Shown piece after piece: positions 53,231 through 62,238 of a DNA stretch of 64,000 nt (the stretch's first letter is position 1; every line of letters begins with the position of its first letter). The position numbers and the translations under genes were made by a program. The stretch comes from JADGQM01 sp964441945 (GTDB taxonomy: Bacteria > Desulfobacterota > Syntrophobacteria > Syntrophobacterales > Syntrophobacteraceae): the NCBI GenBank assembly GCA_964441945.1, contig CAYTWB010000001.1:176090-240089 (forward strand), in the 5' to 3' direction. A model generated the notes under the pieces. That model searched no databases. It saw only the letters and a program-made list of their open reading frames with translations, and had not been told where the DNA came from.

Positions 53231-53367
53231 GAGTTTTCATCTCAGGAGTGAGCTGTGCCGGTAAGACGTCTGTCGGAGAGAAACTGGCAGTCCTGCTCGG
53301 CTGCCCCTTCTTTGACCTGGATGTGGAAATAGAGGAGTCTTTTGGAACGTCCTTTGAACGGCTCTAA
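53227..53367 (+). pseudogene. Truncated shikimate-kinase-like gene
   Basis: A 46-codon remnant. 'VFISGVSCAGKTSVGEKLAVLLGCPFFDLDVEIEESFG' is the N terminus of a shikimate kinase: P-loop GVSCAGKTS (residues 7-15) and the shikimate-binding Asp in 'FFDLDVEIE'. The frame ends at TAA 53365-53367 right after 'TSFERL', where a full enzyme continues for some 120 residues. The ATG overlaps the dynamin stop, so it was once co-translated. The convergent Hint/Tim44 gene begins only 10 bp later, so the break probably marks a rearrangement. Confidence 0.8.
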
Positions 53368-53376
53368 AACAGGTCC

Positions 53377-56004
53377 CTAATTCGCGCGGGTCTGCCTGTA
53401 GTACCACTGCAACTGACCCGCACTGCTGTCTTCGTCAACGTTTTCCTCGGCAACTCGCTTCCTGCCGGCAGCGGGAGGCAGGACTTCCTTCAGCTTCCAT
53501 TGTTGATCCAGGCGGCCAAATGTCCAGTAGTCCTCAAAGGGTGTCACATAGCGATCCTCACTCTGGACGAAGTGGCCTTTGCGGACAACTCTCTGCGCAT
53601 GCGCGCTGATCCGCACCGTGAACTCGTCTCTCTCTGGCTCCTTGAAATTCCTGACCAGGAGGATTTCTACCTTGCGCACACAAAGATTTCGATATTCCAC
53701 GGCCAAACCGTCCAGTCGCCACTGCGCGATCTGGTCACGCAGGTGTTCGGCCACATCAGGGAAGAGGTCTGCTGCAGGCGCTTCTGCCGGGTCACCCGTC
53801 TCGCGGGCAAGATAGACTCGAAGGAAGACCTCTCTGGCTCGTTCTTGCATCGCCTGTCGATTCCAGAGCTTATCGGTCTGGACCAGGAAATTGAGCATCC
53901 GCTCGATGCGCGTGGCCTTCGTCTCCACCTCTTTTTCAAGCCACGGCCCCGCCGCACCCTCTTTGCCGGCCGCTTCGCCGTAGATTCCCTGGAGACTCTG
54001 ATCGGTCAACATCTCCACAAAGTTCTCATCCTTGAGGCAGTCCGATTCGCCCGACTGCTCGATTTCCCGAAGCAACCAGCGATTGTCCAGGCGTTGAAAG
54101 GTCCAGAACTCCTGGAATCGAGCCGCGGTTTTGTCTCCTCGAATGAATTTGCCCGTCTTATCCTCTACGTAGTAGTCTCGTGCAAACGCGCTGATAAGCG
54201 CTGTGAACTCCCGCCGGTCGGGCTTCTCCGTGTATCGTACATTGACAAGATCGACCCTTTCCACTTTCAGGTCCTCGATCCGGTTGATCTCGTGATTGCG
54301 AGCCATACCGCGCAACTGCGCCGAATGCTGCGCATAAAGAGAAGGCATCAGAAGCGGCTCCATGGGGTCATATTGGCGCGTCCCCCAGCATTCCTGGAGT
54401 TTCCGGAAAGTCGACTCAGCAAGCTTACGCAGAGATTCAGGGGCCATTGACGGGTCCTGTTGACTGAGGAATTGCAGGAGCTTATCGGTCCGGGTGGCTT
54501 TTCGGGCTATTTCCGAAGACGAGTAAACAAAATCGAGGTTTTCGCTCTTGGCGGCCCGACGCTTTTTCACGAGGACATAGATGACCAGTGCGAAAAACAC
54601 GAACTGCACAGCCAGAATCAGCGTGTCCGTGACCGGGTCCCAGGGGGCACCACCGCCGCTTGAGCCGGAAGACCTGGAGTGACCGCTGCTGAAGCTGCCG
54701 CCTTTATTGTGAACAAGGTAGCTGGAGGCCAGAAAAGTGTGGGGGGCATCCACTTGAAGATTATAGACCGGGCCCAGGTCGTCTATGCGCGATACCCCGC
54801 AGATTTCGTCCTCTGCTGGCTGCCCGTCCGCCCATCGCAGGACCCGGTCTCCGGGATGCAGGTGGCCCATCGCTCGAAATCCGCCGCCCGACAACGCCAC
54901 GGGGTGTTCGGGTGAAGCTTCGAGAGACCCGTGCTGCGTCTCCATTCTGATCAGCCTGTTGCGGGTCACATGCAGGGCCTTGACCATGGCGGGAACCGGA
55001 AACCCAAGGTCCGTCACGGCAAGGACTTCGTCGCCGGGAATGATGGATTCGATGGGGACCTGTCCATGCGGTGTAGTAATCAGAGTCCCAGGGGGAAAAC
55101 ATCCGCCCCCGCCCCCCTTGTTGTGCACCGCTGTGTGACCGACAAAAAAGGTGTGAGGCTGGTCCGTTTGCAGATTGAAGACATGGACGATTCCTGGAAT
55201 CCTCTCAACCGAAAGGATCTCCTGGCGCACCAGGGATTGCCCGTCCCAGGCGATGATGTGGTCGCCGACACGCAAGACTTCAAGCGTCTTGAATGTTCCA
55301 TCGCCCACGTAGAAGGGATGGTCCGCAGTCACCCGGATGGTCTCCCTGTCCGTTCTGAGGACAATGTGTTCGTCGACTTCAAGACGCAAGACATTCTGCA
55401 CAGTTGTCTGAACGAGGCGTCCATCTGAGGCGAAAGCCAGGAGTTTGTCACCCGGCAAGACCTCGCTGATGGGCACCTCCTCGCCGTCAGCCTTCAGGAT
55501 CGGACTCTCCGGCAGAAAGCAGCCCTTGTTGTGTACGACAATGCCTCCCGGAATGAAGGTCCCACCGGGATAGACCAGAAGATTGTAGGCCGCTCTCTCC
55601 GCCAAAACCCTGCGCACGGAATTCACCCGCTCGACCTCAAAGCGGTCGCCGCGAACCACCCCCACACGGTCGCCCGGTTGGAGGCGGCCGGCATTGCGGA
55701 ACTCCCCCGGCCCCACCATTACGGGATGTTCCGGAGTGATAAAAATACAGAACTCCCCGGCCGAAACTTCCAGATAGGCTTCAGCCTCAGTCTTTGTCAG
55801 GGCCTCAACATGAGCCGCCTGCAGCGCCCGGCCCACCACCCCCCAGACCAGATCTCCCTCGTTTAGACTTTCCACCGGAGAGGCGCCTGCAGGGGTCAGG
55901 ATCGGCGTCCCCTCCATCAGGCACCCCCCACCGCCTCGCGCCCAGGCAGGGATTGCCGAAGTGCCCGTCAACAGCAATATCAAAAGCCAAAGCAGGCACC
56001 GCAT
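53377..56004 (-). CDS. Triple-Hint (intein-like) Tim44-domain membrane protein
   Basis: An 875-residue protein (from the ATG at 56004, with AAGGA eight bases upstream; an ATG at 56055 would add 17 residues). A signal peptide 'MRCLLWLLILLLTGTSAIPAWA' ends in a Gly run, then three Hint modules follow: Cys28-Asn159, Cys162-Asn295, Cys302-Asn433. Each starts C(L/F)...G(T/S) , has a TxxH-type His (TPEHP, TADHP, SPEHP) and ends VHN-Lys. Linkers are only KG and KGGGGG. A Ser/Gly stretch, a membrane helix (about 460-480) and two Tim44-like (NTF2-fold) domains with 'FQEFWTFQRLDNRWLLREIEQ' and 'FEDYWTFGRLDQQWKLKEV' follow. The Asn is followed by Lys rather than Cys/Ser/Thr, so trans-esterification-based splicing is unlikely, but N-terminal or C-terminal cleavage is possible. 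Confidence 0.9.
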   Translation of the reverse strand: MRCLLWLLILLLTGTSAIPAWARGGGGCLMEGTPILTPAGASPVESLNEGDLVWGVVGRALQAAHVEALTKTEAEAYLEVSAGEFCIFITPEHPVMVGPGEFRNAGRLQPGDRVGVVRGDRFEVERVNSVRRVLAERAAYNLLVYPGGTFIPGGIVVHNKGCFLPESPILKADGEEVPISEVLPGDKLLAFASDGRLVQTTVQNVLRLEVDEHIVLRTDRETIRVTADHPFYVGDGTFKTLEVLRVGDHIIAWDGQSLVRQEILSVERIPGIVHVFNLQTDQPHTFFVGHTAVHNKGGGGGCFPPGTLITTPHGQVPIESIIPGDEVLAVTDLGFPVPAMVKALHVTRNRLIRMETQHGSLEASPEHPVALSGGGFRAMGHLHPGDRVLRWADGQPAEDEICGVSRIDDLGPVYNLQVDAPHTFLASSYLVHNKGGSFSSGHSRSSGSSGGGAPWDPVTDTLILAVQFVFFALVIYVLVKKRRAAKSENLDFVYSSSEIARKATRTDKLLQFLSQQDPSMAPESLRKLAESTFRKLQECWGTRQYDPMEPLLMPSLYAQHSAQLRGMARNHEINRIEDLKVERVDLVNVRYTEKPDRREFTALISAFARDYYVEDKTGKFIRGDKTAARFQEFWTFQRLDNRWLLREIEQSGESDCLKDENFVEMLTDQSLQGIYGEAAGKEGAAGPWLEKEVETKATRIERMLNFLVQTDKLWNRQAMQERAREVFLRVYLARETGDPAEAPAADLFPDVAEHLRDQIAQWRLDGLAVEYRNLCVRKVEILLVRNFKEPERDEFTVRISAHAQRVVRKGHFVQSEDRYVTPFEDYWTFGRLDQQWKLKEVLPPAAGRKRVAEENVDEDSSAGQLQWYYRQTRAN

Positions 56005-56055
56005 GCTCCGGTCCTTGAAAGGAATCGCCCGCATCCCGGGCTTTGCCATTCGCAT

Positions 56056-56325
56056 TTAGTAGAGGGCTGCCAGAATGCCGCCCAGCACCGCAGCGGCAAC
56101 CACAATGCTAACCCCCACAATTGCTGCACCGGCCAGTCTTCCGAAATATTCCGCCACGGCCTGGTTGCCCCGAATGATTTCTTTCTGTTCGTCAATGCTT
56201 GGCGTCAATCGATCGAGGATCTTCGGGATGACAACCGACGACGCCAGCACGAGCATCATTCCGATTAGAGCGCCGGCAGTCGAAAAAACCAGGAACCAGC
56301 CGATATTGCGAATCGTCTCTACCAT
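56056..56325 (-). CDS. DUF350-like two-helix membrane protein
   Basis: An 89-residue protein with an N-terminal and a C-terminal membrane helix flanking a soluble loop. 'FLVFSTAGALIGMMLVLASSVVIPKILDRLTPS' and 'EQKEIIRGNQAVAEYFGRLAGAAIVGVSIVVAAAVLG' match half of the DUF350 pattern ('EI..GN.AVA...'). A DUF350 protein normally has two such repeats, so this is the single-repeat size. It lies between LemA and the Hint/Tim44 gene on the same strand, 1 bp before the latter. Confidence 0.75.
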   Translation of the reverse strand: MVETIRNIGWFLVFSTAGALIGMMLVLASSVVIPKILDRLTPSIDEQKEIIRGNQAVAEYFGRLAGAAIVGVSIVVAAAVLGGILAALY

Positions 56326-56370
56326 GGTTACCCCCTGGGCCGTTGGCCCTGTTCAAAAACCCGGAATCCT

Positions 56371-56928
56371 TTAGAACTTCACCTGCGGGACCGCCCTTTC
56401 GCCGGCATCCTCCATCTGGAAGAACGGTTCGGCCTGGAACCCGCTCATCCCCGCAATAAGGTTGCTCGGAAACATCTCCACACTATTCTTATAGCGCATG
56501 GCAGCATCGTTGTAATACTGGCGTGAAAAACCGATCTTGTTCTCGGTGCCGGCCAGTTCTTCCTGCAGGGACAGAAAATTCTGGTTGGCCTTGAGATCGG
56601 GATAGGCCTCCGCCAGCGCAAAAAGCGACCGCAGACTCTGAGTCAGAGCGTTCTCGACTCTCGCACGCTCGTCGACACTCCCGGAAAAACTCACCGCCTG
56701 CTGACGCGCCTTGACGACGGCGTCCAGGGTCCCCCGTTCATAAGCGGCATAACCCTTGACCGCTTCAAGAAGGTTGGGAATCAGATCGTGGCGGCGCTTG
56801 AGCTGCACGTCTATGGAGCTCCATGCGCTCTTTACTTCATTTCGTCCACGAACCAGCTGATTGTAAAGGCTGACAGCATACAGCACCAACCCACCCAGAA
56901 CGACCACCAGCACCACGATAGAGATCAT
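56371..56928 (-). CDS. lemA: LemA family protein
   Basis: A 185-residue protein with one N-terminal membrane helix (residues 2-23) and a helical bundle: 'YNQLVRGRNEVKSAWSSIDVQLKRRHDLIPNLLEAVKGYAAYE' is the family signature, followed by 'NQNFLSLQEELAGTENKIGFSRQYYNDAAMRYKNSVEMFPSNLIA'. LemA proteins are periplasm-facing inner-membrane proteins whose partner differs among genomes. AAGGAGG lies just before the ATG. It is the first gene of the leftward LemA/DUF350-like/Hint-Tim44 set. Confidence 0.95.
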   Translation of the reverse strand: MISIVVLVVVLGGLVLYAVSLYNQLVRGRNEVKSAWSSIDVQLKRRHDLIPNLLEAVKGYAAYERGTLDAVVKARQQAVSFSGSVDERARVENALTQSLRSLFALAEAYPDLKANQNFLSLQEELAGTENKIGFSRQYYNDAAMRYKNSVEMFPSNLIAGMSGFQAEPFFQMEDAGERAVPQVKF

Positions 56929-57334
56929 ATCACCTCCTTGCTCCGCTGCGCTTCAACTCACCCGGGGCGTTTCCATTTGAGAGGGCCCCCTTCTTCTCCG
57001 CAAACCGAGAACTGCTCAACCGAAAAAGCCGCCGCAGACCCAACAACCTTTGCTCTTTGCGATTTAATTAAGCCGCCAAAGAGAAGTCAAGAACAATTCA
57101 GAACAACTCCACCACCACAAAGACCTCGACAATCCGCATCGTTCGGGGATTTAATCTCCCAACGGATGGTTCCAACCCGGAGTCGATCTTCATGACGGCA
57201 TGTGAGATTCATCGAGGACCACGCCCATTGACGCCTCCCAGGCGCTGTGCTATCCAGCATTGGCCTGAATGAATCCGCTCATAAAGGCTTTTGCCGTGAG
57301 CTCTCTCAGTAACGACAGGAGGTGCAAACGAACC
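56929..57334. other. Divergent intergenic region, no gene
   Basis: The region between lemA and the DUF882 gene has no convincing coding sequence. AT-rich 'gcgatttaattaagccgcc' (about 57060) may hold promoters for the divergent units, but no consensus pair is clear. Confidence 0.5.
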
Positions 57335-58351
57335 GTGAATATCCTCTATAAAGCATTGAAAGGCTTTCACAGCACCCGGCTCTTGAGGACCGGCCCCGTT
57401 TTCAGCAGGGCCTTGACCTGTTTATTCCTGGCTCTTCCGGCAAGCCTTCTGCTGCTTTCAGCTTCCACCCTCTTTGGCGCGGAAACGGTGGCCGGCCGTT
57501 TCTACCTCATGGGCGACGGCAAGTTACACATCAAGGACATGCACACAGGAAGGAACGCCTCAGTCGTACTGCTCGCACCCGACGGCTCCCTGAATGAAGA
57601 CGGGATTTCGAAGATTGACGAGGTATTTGGATTCTCGTCAAAGGAGCAGGGCGAACACATTTCGCTTCGACTGCTCTTCATGCTCGACTATTTTTCGGAC
57701 CTGACCGCACCGGGTAAGGTCATCAAGATGGTATCCGGTTATCGAAGCCCCGACTACAATTCCACTCTGAGAAACGCAGGGGGGAATGTCGCCAGGACAA
57801 GTCTGCACATGGACGGCATGGCGCTCGATTTCAGCATCGATGGGGTAAATGGCAAGGAACTGTGGAAGATCATCAAGGACAAGGATTGCTGTGGTGTCGG
57901 GCACTACGGCGGCGCTAACATTCACCTCGATTGTGCAAAGCCAAGGTTCTGGGAAGCGGCGACATCAAAGGTGAGAACGGGAGAGAGCGACTATAACCGG
58001 CGCATCTATCTTTCAACAGACTATGACCGGTACAGGAGAGGCGACACCGTGCGACTTTCGTTCTCGTCGGTCAGCCATTTCGGCTTTGGGATCAAACGGA
58101 CGGCCGCTTTTGTCAGCGGCCCCGACGGCAACAGCACGATTGCAGCCGCCCAGATCAAGGTTCAAGATGACACGGACTGCATCGCGATTCCTGACAGAAA
58201 AGCTTCACATTTTATTTACCTGACGCTGCCGCCGAACCTGAAAGAAGGCAACCGGTACCGGATCAGAATCGATTTCTGCCGGAGGCCTTTCGAGGAGATG
58301 CCGCTCAGCACCGTATCGAACGAAATCGAGCTCCTCGGCAGTGCACCCTGA
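57335..58351 (+). CDS. DUF882 peptidase (M15 / YcbK family), secreted
   Basis: A 338-residue protein. A hydrophobic signal (about residues 22-48, ending LFGAETVAG) directs export. The peptidoglycan-related M15A core is 'VSGYRSPDYNSTLRNAG', 'ARTSLHMDGMALDFSI' (SxHxxGxAxD metal motif) and 'GVGHYGGANIHLDCAKPRFW' (second His/Asp). A beta-sandwich C-terminal domain of about 150 residues is extra. The likely start is the GTG at 57335, 12 bases after AGGAGG; an ATG at 57269 is possible. Confidence 0.87.
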   Translation: MNILYKALKGFHSTRLLRTGPVFSRALTCLFLALPASLLLLSASTLFGAETVAGRFYLMGDGKLHIKDMHTGRNASVVLLAPDGSLNEDGISKIDEVFGFSSKEQGEHISLRLLFMLDYFSDLTAPGKVIKMVSGYRSPDYNSTLRNAGGNVARTSLHMDGMALDFSIDGVNGKELWKIIKDKDCCGVGHYGGANIHLDCAKPRFWEAATSKVRTGESDYNRRIYLSTDYDRYRRGDTVRLSFSSVSHFGFGIKRTAAFVSGPDGNSTIAAAQIKVQDDTDCIAIPDRKASHFIYLTLPPNLKEGNRYRIRIDFCRRPFEEMPLSTVSNEIELLGSAP

Positions 58352-58444
58352 ATCCCTGCCCATCCGACTTCTCTGCCCGATGTTTCTGGGGGACCGGACT
58401 GGCTCTCATGTCGCAGCCTAAAACCTGAGAGCGGTGGGACCCGT

Positions 58445-58777
58445 CTATTTTCTGTCCTTGAGCAGGGCGGCCAGGCCGGCAAAGGGCTTGAAGGTTGAAG
58501 CCGGTTCCCGGTCATCACCCGGCGTTACCTCGTCATACCATTCCCCATCGAGGTCCCGAGAGTGCTCATTATCATGGCAATAAAGGCAGAGCAGTTCCCA
58601 GTTGCTGCCGTCAGGCGGATTGTTGCGGTGATTGTGATCCTTGTGATGGACGGTGAGCTCACGGAGTCTCTTGCCTGAGAACTCCCGTCCGCACCGTGCA
58701 CAGATCCATGGGAGAACCTTGAGCGCCCTCTCCCGGTAGGTCTTCTCCATTTCCGCTCGTGTCATTCCAGGCCCCAT
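58445..58777 (-). CDS. HNH endonuclease (YajD family)
   Basis: A 110-residue nuclease. Two Cys pairs (ICARCG, LCLYCHDNEH) hold structural zinc, and the HNH core is 'TVHHKDHNHRNNPPDGSNWELLC'. YajD-type proteins are small solitary nucleases with unproven physiological role. The start at 58777 is suited to the GGAGGAGGA site; an ATG at 58783 is possible. Confidence 0.9.
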   Translation of the reverse strand: MGPGMTRAEMEKTYRERALKVLPWICARCGREFSGKRLRELTVHHKDHNHRNNPPDGSNWELLCLYCHDNEHSRDLDGEWYDEVTPGDDREPASTFKPFAGLAALLKDRK

Positions 58778-59024
58778 GACCATTCCTCCTCCCCATCCGC
58801 TTGAGAAAAAACGGAATGGCAAAATGCTTGTCAACCGCTATCAGCAGCGCTTATCATGCCACGTTCACGCAGAAAAGGCAAAACGCCGTCTGCAACAGGA
58901 AAATGGCACGGCCACGGATCAAGAAGGACCCGGGATTCGGGGCGGCTCCATCCATGACTCATCAGAAGAACGCCGGGAGCCCCAATAAACCGTTTTGCGG
59001 TATAACGAGGAGTCGTCAGCCCTA

Positions 59025-61289
59025 ATGAATGAACAGCACCTCGCTCTAATCTCCGATGAACTCCATCTCTCACTCCAACAGGTGAAGGCGGCAGCCCGGC
59101 TGTTGGAGGATGGGGCAACGATTCCCTTTATTGCGCGTTACCGAAAGGAAGCGACGGGATCTCTTGATGAGACCGCCGTGACGGCTATTCGTGAACGGCT
59201 GGCGCAGCTGGATGCGCTCGATAAACGCCGGTCCGCCGTTTTGAGGTCCCTTGAAGAGCAGGGAAAGCTGACCGAAGAACTGAATGCCGGGATTCTGAAG
59301 GCCCAAACCCTGGCCGTTTTGGAGGACCTCTATCTTCCATTCAGGCCGAAGCGCCGAACCCGGGCCACGATTGCAAAAGAAAGGGGTCTGGAAGCCCTGG
59401 CTCATCTCCTTTTCGCTCAGGAGTCGGCAACGGGATCCCTCGCCGATGCAAAGCGCTTCATCAATCCGGAAAAGGAGATCTGCACCGCGGAACAGGCCCT
59501 TGCCGGGGCCCGAGATATCATTGCCGAATGGGTCAACGAAAACACCGAAGCCCGTGCGAAGCTTCGAACGCTCTTTACCGACAAAGGAATCCTTCGATCC
59601 AGGGTCATTTCCGGGAAGGAGACCGAGGGCATCTTGTACCGCGACTATTACGACTGGGAGGAGCCCATCGGCAGGGCCCCATCCCACAGGGTCCTCGCAG
59701 TCCGCCGCGGGGAAAAGGAGGGATTCCTCACCGTCCATTGCACACCAGGGGAGGAGGAAGCCCTGTCCATCCTCGATGCGATTTTCCTGAAAGGCGATTC
59801 GCCTGCCTTGCAACAGGTCAAGCTCGCCGTCCAGGATGCCTACCGCAGACTCCTTGCCCCCTCTCTTGAAACGGAGGCAAAGCAATGGTCGAAGGATCGA
59901 GCCGACCATGAAGCCATTCGGGTCTTTGCCGACAACCTTCGGCACCTGTTGATGGCCCCTCCTCTGGGCTCCAAGAGGATTATGGCCATAGACCCCGGCT
60001 TTCGGACGGGATGTAAACTGGTGTGTCTGGACCCGCAGGGAAAGCTCATCCACAACGAAACCATCTATCCGCATTCCGGGAGGGAGGCGTCAGCGAGGGC
60101 GGCTGAACAGATCCGGAGACTTGTCGCTGAATTCGGGATTGAAGCGATCGCCGTGGGCAACGGCACGGCAGGCAGAGAGACTGAAACGTTTGTGCGCAGT
60201 GCAGGGCTCCCGTCAGCCGTTCAGATCGTCATGGTTGACGAAAGCGGAGCATCCGTTTATTCAGCTTCCAGCATTGCCCGCGAGGAATTTCCCGACCATG
60301 ATGTCACCGTCCGCGGTGCCGTCTCAATCGGGCGACGTCTGCTGGACCCTCTCGCGGAACTGGTGAAGATCGACCCGAAGTCCATCGGGGTTGGGCAGTA
60401 CCAGCATGATGTGGATCCGGGCGAGCTGAAGAGGGGCCTCGACGATGCCGTCATGAGCTGCGTCAATGCCGTGGGCGTTGAGGTCAATACCGCCAGTCCC
60501 CATCTCCTTGCCTACGTATCGGGGCTCGGGCCGCAGCTTGCGAGGAATATCGTCGCGTATAGAGATACAAATGGTCCTTTCCGTTCACGAGAAGATCTGC
60601 GGAATGTCCCCCGCCTTGGCCCGAAAGGATTCCAGCAGGCTGCCGGTTTCCTGCGCATCAGGAATGGAGTGAATCCTCTCGATTCGAGCGCTGTACACCC
60701 GGAATCCTACCCTGTCGTCGAGCGGATGGCCCGGGATGCCGGCCGCTCGGTCTCTGAGCTCATGCAAGACGCCGCCGCAAGAGAAGCGATAGATCCCTCT
60801 CGCTACATCACCCCTGAAGCCGGGCTGCCGACCCTCATGGATATCCTGTCGGAACTTGCCGGCCGCGGCCGGGACCCAAGGGATGTCTTTGAACCCTTTT
60901 CCTACGCAGTTGGAGTTGAGAAGCCGGCGGACTTGAAGCCGGGCATGAAACTGCCTGGAATAGTCACCAATGTCACTGCTTTTGGCGCTTTTGTGGATGT
61001 TGGGGTCCACCGGGACGGTCTGGTTCACGTGAGCGAGCTATCGGACCACTTCGTCAAAGATCCCCGTCAGGTGGTTCGCGTTCATCAGCGCGTCACCGTG
61101 ACCGTTCTCGATGTCGACTTGCCGAGAAACCGCATCACGCTTTCCATGAAATCCTCTTCCGCCCCGAGGACGGAGCAGCATGAAAGCAAAGAGCCGTCTA
61201 TAGACTCAATTCGCAGTGAGAAGAAGAACCACTCCAAGGCCAAAACCGCATTCAACAACCCTTTTGCAGAAGCACTGAAAAGATCTTGA
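59025..61289 (+). CDS. tex: Tex family RNA-binding transcription accessory protein
   Basis: A 754-residue cytosolic protein with the standard layout: Tex N-terminal helical domain ('PFIARYRKEATGSLDE'), a YqgF/RuvC-like domain ('RIMAIDPGFRTGCKLVCLD'), helix-hairpin-helix repeats ('SVGVQYQHDV', 'ARNIVAYRD...FRSREDLRNVPRLGPKGFQQAAGFL') and a C-terminal S1 domain ('GIVTNVTAFGAFVDVGVHRDGLVHVSELS'). Tex binds nucleic acids and affects transcription. The ATG at 59025 follows GAGGAG at a long spacing. Confidence 0.96.
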   Translation: MNEQHLALISDELHLSLQQVKAAARLLEDGATIPFIARYRKEATGSLDETAVTAIRERLAQLDALDKRRSAVLRSLEEQGKLTEELNAGILKAQTLAVLEDLYLPFRPKRRTRATIAKERGLEALAHLLFAQESATGSLADAKRFINPEKEICTAEQALAGARDIIAEWVNENTEARAKLRTLFTDKGILRSRVISGKETEGILYRDYYDWEEPIGRAPSHRVLAVRRGEKEGFLTVHCTPGEEEALSILDAIFLKGDSPALQQVKLAVQDAYRRLLAPSLETEAKQWSKDRADHEAIRVFADNLRHLLMAPPLGSKRIMAIDPGFRTGCKLVCLDPQGKLIHNETIYPHSGREASARAAEQIRRLVAEFGIEAIAVGNGTAGRETETFVRSAGLPSAVQIVMVDESGASVYSASSIAREEFPDHDVTVRGAVSIGRRLLDPLAELVKIDPKSIGVGQYQHDVDPGELKRGLDDAVMSCVNAVGVEVNTASPHLLAYVSGLGPQLARNIVAYRDTNGPFRSREDLRNVPRLGPKGFQQAAGFLRIRNGVNPLDSSAVHPESYPVVERMARDAGRSVSELMQDAAAREAIDPSRYITPEAGLPTLMDILSELAGRGRDPRDVFEPFSYAVGVEKPADLKPGMKLPGIVTNVTAFGAFVDVGVHRDGLVHVSELSDHFVKDPRQVVRVHQRVTVTVLDVDLPRNRITLSMKSSSAPRTEQHESKEPSIDSIRSEKKNHSKAKTAFNNPFAEALKRS

Positions 61290-61374
61290 TCCGACGACCT
61301 GTGCCAGCCCCCGCAACACAGGACCATCGAGATCCTGAAAACCACTGACGGAAGGCAGACCTCGCTTCTTTTCA

Positions 61375-62238
61375 TCACCAAAACCGGCATTCGCTCCTTC
61401 TCTCACCGGGAAAAAGAATCCTCCCGGCAATGAACCAGAGGCGGGAAGTCACTCTTTCGAGGTGTCGAGTGCCTGTGCCGAGGAGTCGTATCACCAGGCC
61501 CCGGGACCGGAGCGACGAGACTCCTCCGACCACCCCTTCGCTGCGATCCAGGAGACCCCGCAAAGATTCAATGAGAGGCTGTTCCTCTTCCCGGTCTTCA
61601 AAGATCAGGTAGAGGGACGAAACGATACAATGCGACTCCAGCAACCCGATTCCCCCGCAGTCGATTTCTTTGGGCTTTAGGATGAACCGGTCATAGACGA
61701 GCGGCTCCCCATCAAAATCGATCTCCAGCGAGCTGTCGTACTCGTCAAACATCAGGTGTTCACCCCGGGCCAAACGCCCCGTGGTGAAGGAGTCCGAAAT
61801 AAGCGCGATCCCATTCTTTTCAAGATGCACCCTGGTTGCCTGCCGATAAAGTGAGCCGGCAAAGGGAATGACATAACCGGGCAGATATTCGAAGACAGCG
61901 TCCTCCCCTACCCTTACGGTGATTTCCTGGCTGGAACAAGCTCCGGTGCTCCGGTAGACCCGGGTGGCAGACTGAGTGGTCAGGAAGACGCGTGTGCGCT
62001 CACCAAGGGAGATATCCACCTCGACTCGGTCGCCGCCCACAAATCCTCCGGTCGGATTCACCAGATAGGTACAGGCCCGGCCGGTATCGTCCGGATAAAA
62101 GGGCGGCAGGCAGTGCATGGGCATCGTCGCATAGGCATCCTGCAAGAATGTTTTCCCATCGCGTTCCTTGAAGTCCAGCTTGAGCTCGCCATGGCGGCCG
62201 ATCCCCTGTAACTCCCCGTCATCCGATAAACAGCACAT
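61375..62238 (-). CDS. ureD: Urease accessory protein UreD
   Basis: A 287-residue UreD/UreH. 'TYLVNPTGGFVGGDRVEVDISLGERTRVFLTTQSATRVYRS' and 'FEYLPGYVIPFAGSLYRQATRVHL' are family signatures. UreD binds the urease apoenzyme together with UreF and UreG to deliver nickel. The start is probably the ATG at 62238 overlapping the end of ureG. Only ureG (broken) is beside it; ureABC, ureE and ureF are absent. Confidence 0.92.
   Translation of the reverse strand: MCCLSDDGELQGIGRHGELKLDFKERDGKTFLQDAYATMPMHCLPPFYPDDTGRACTYLVNPTGGFVGGDRVEVDISLGERTRVFLTTQSATRVYRSTGACSSQEITVRVGEDAVFEYLPGYVIPFAGSLYRQATRVHLEKNGIALISDSFTTGRLARGEHLMFDEYDSSLEIDFDGEPLVYDRFILKPKEIDCGGIGLLESHCIVSSLYLIFEDREEEQPLIESLRGLLDRSEGVVGGVSSLRSRGLVIRLLGTGTRHLERVTSRLWFIAGRILFPGERRSECRFW

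Noticed and set aside
53500..54450. 316-codon plus-strand frame opposite the Hint/Tim44 gene
   Set aside because: Antisense to conserved Tim44-like domains, with no ribosome-binding site.
59070..60074. 334-codon minus-strand frame opposite tex
   Set aside because: Opposite strand to a well-conserved Tex; no independent motif.
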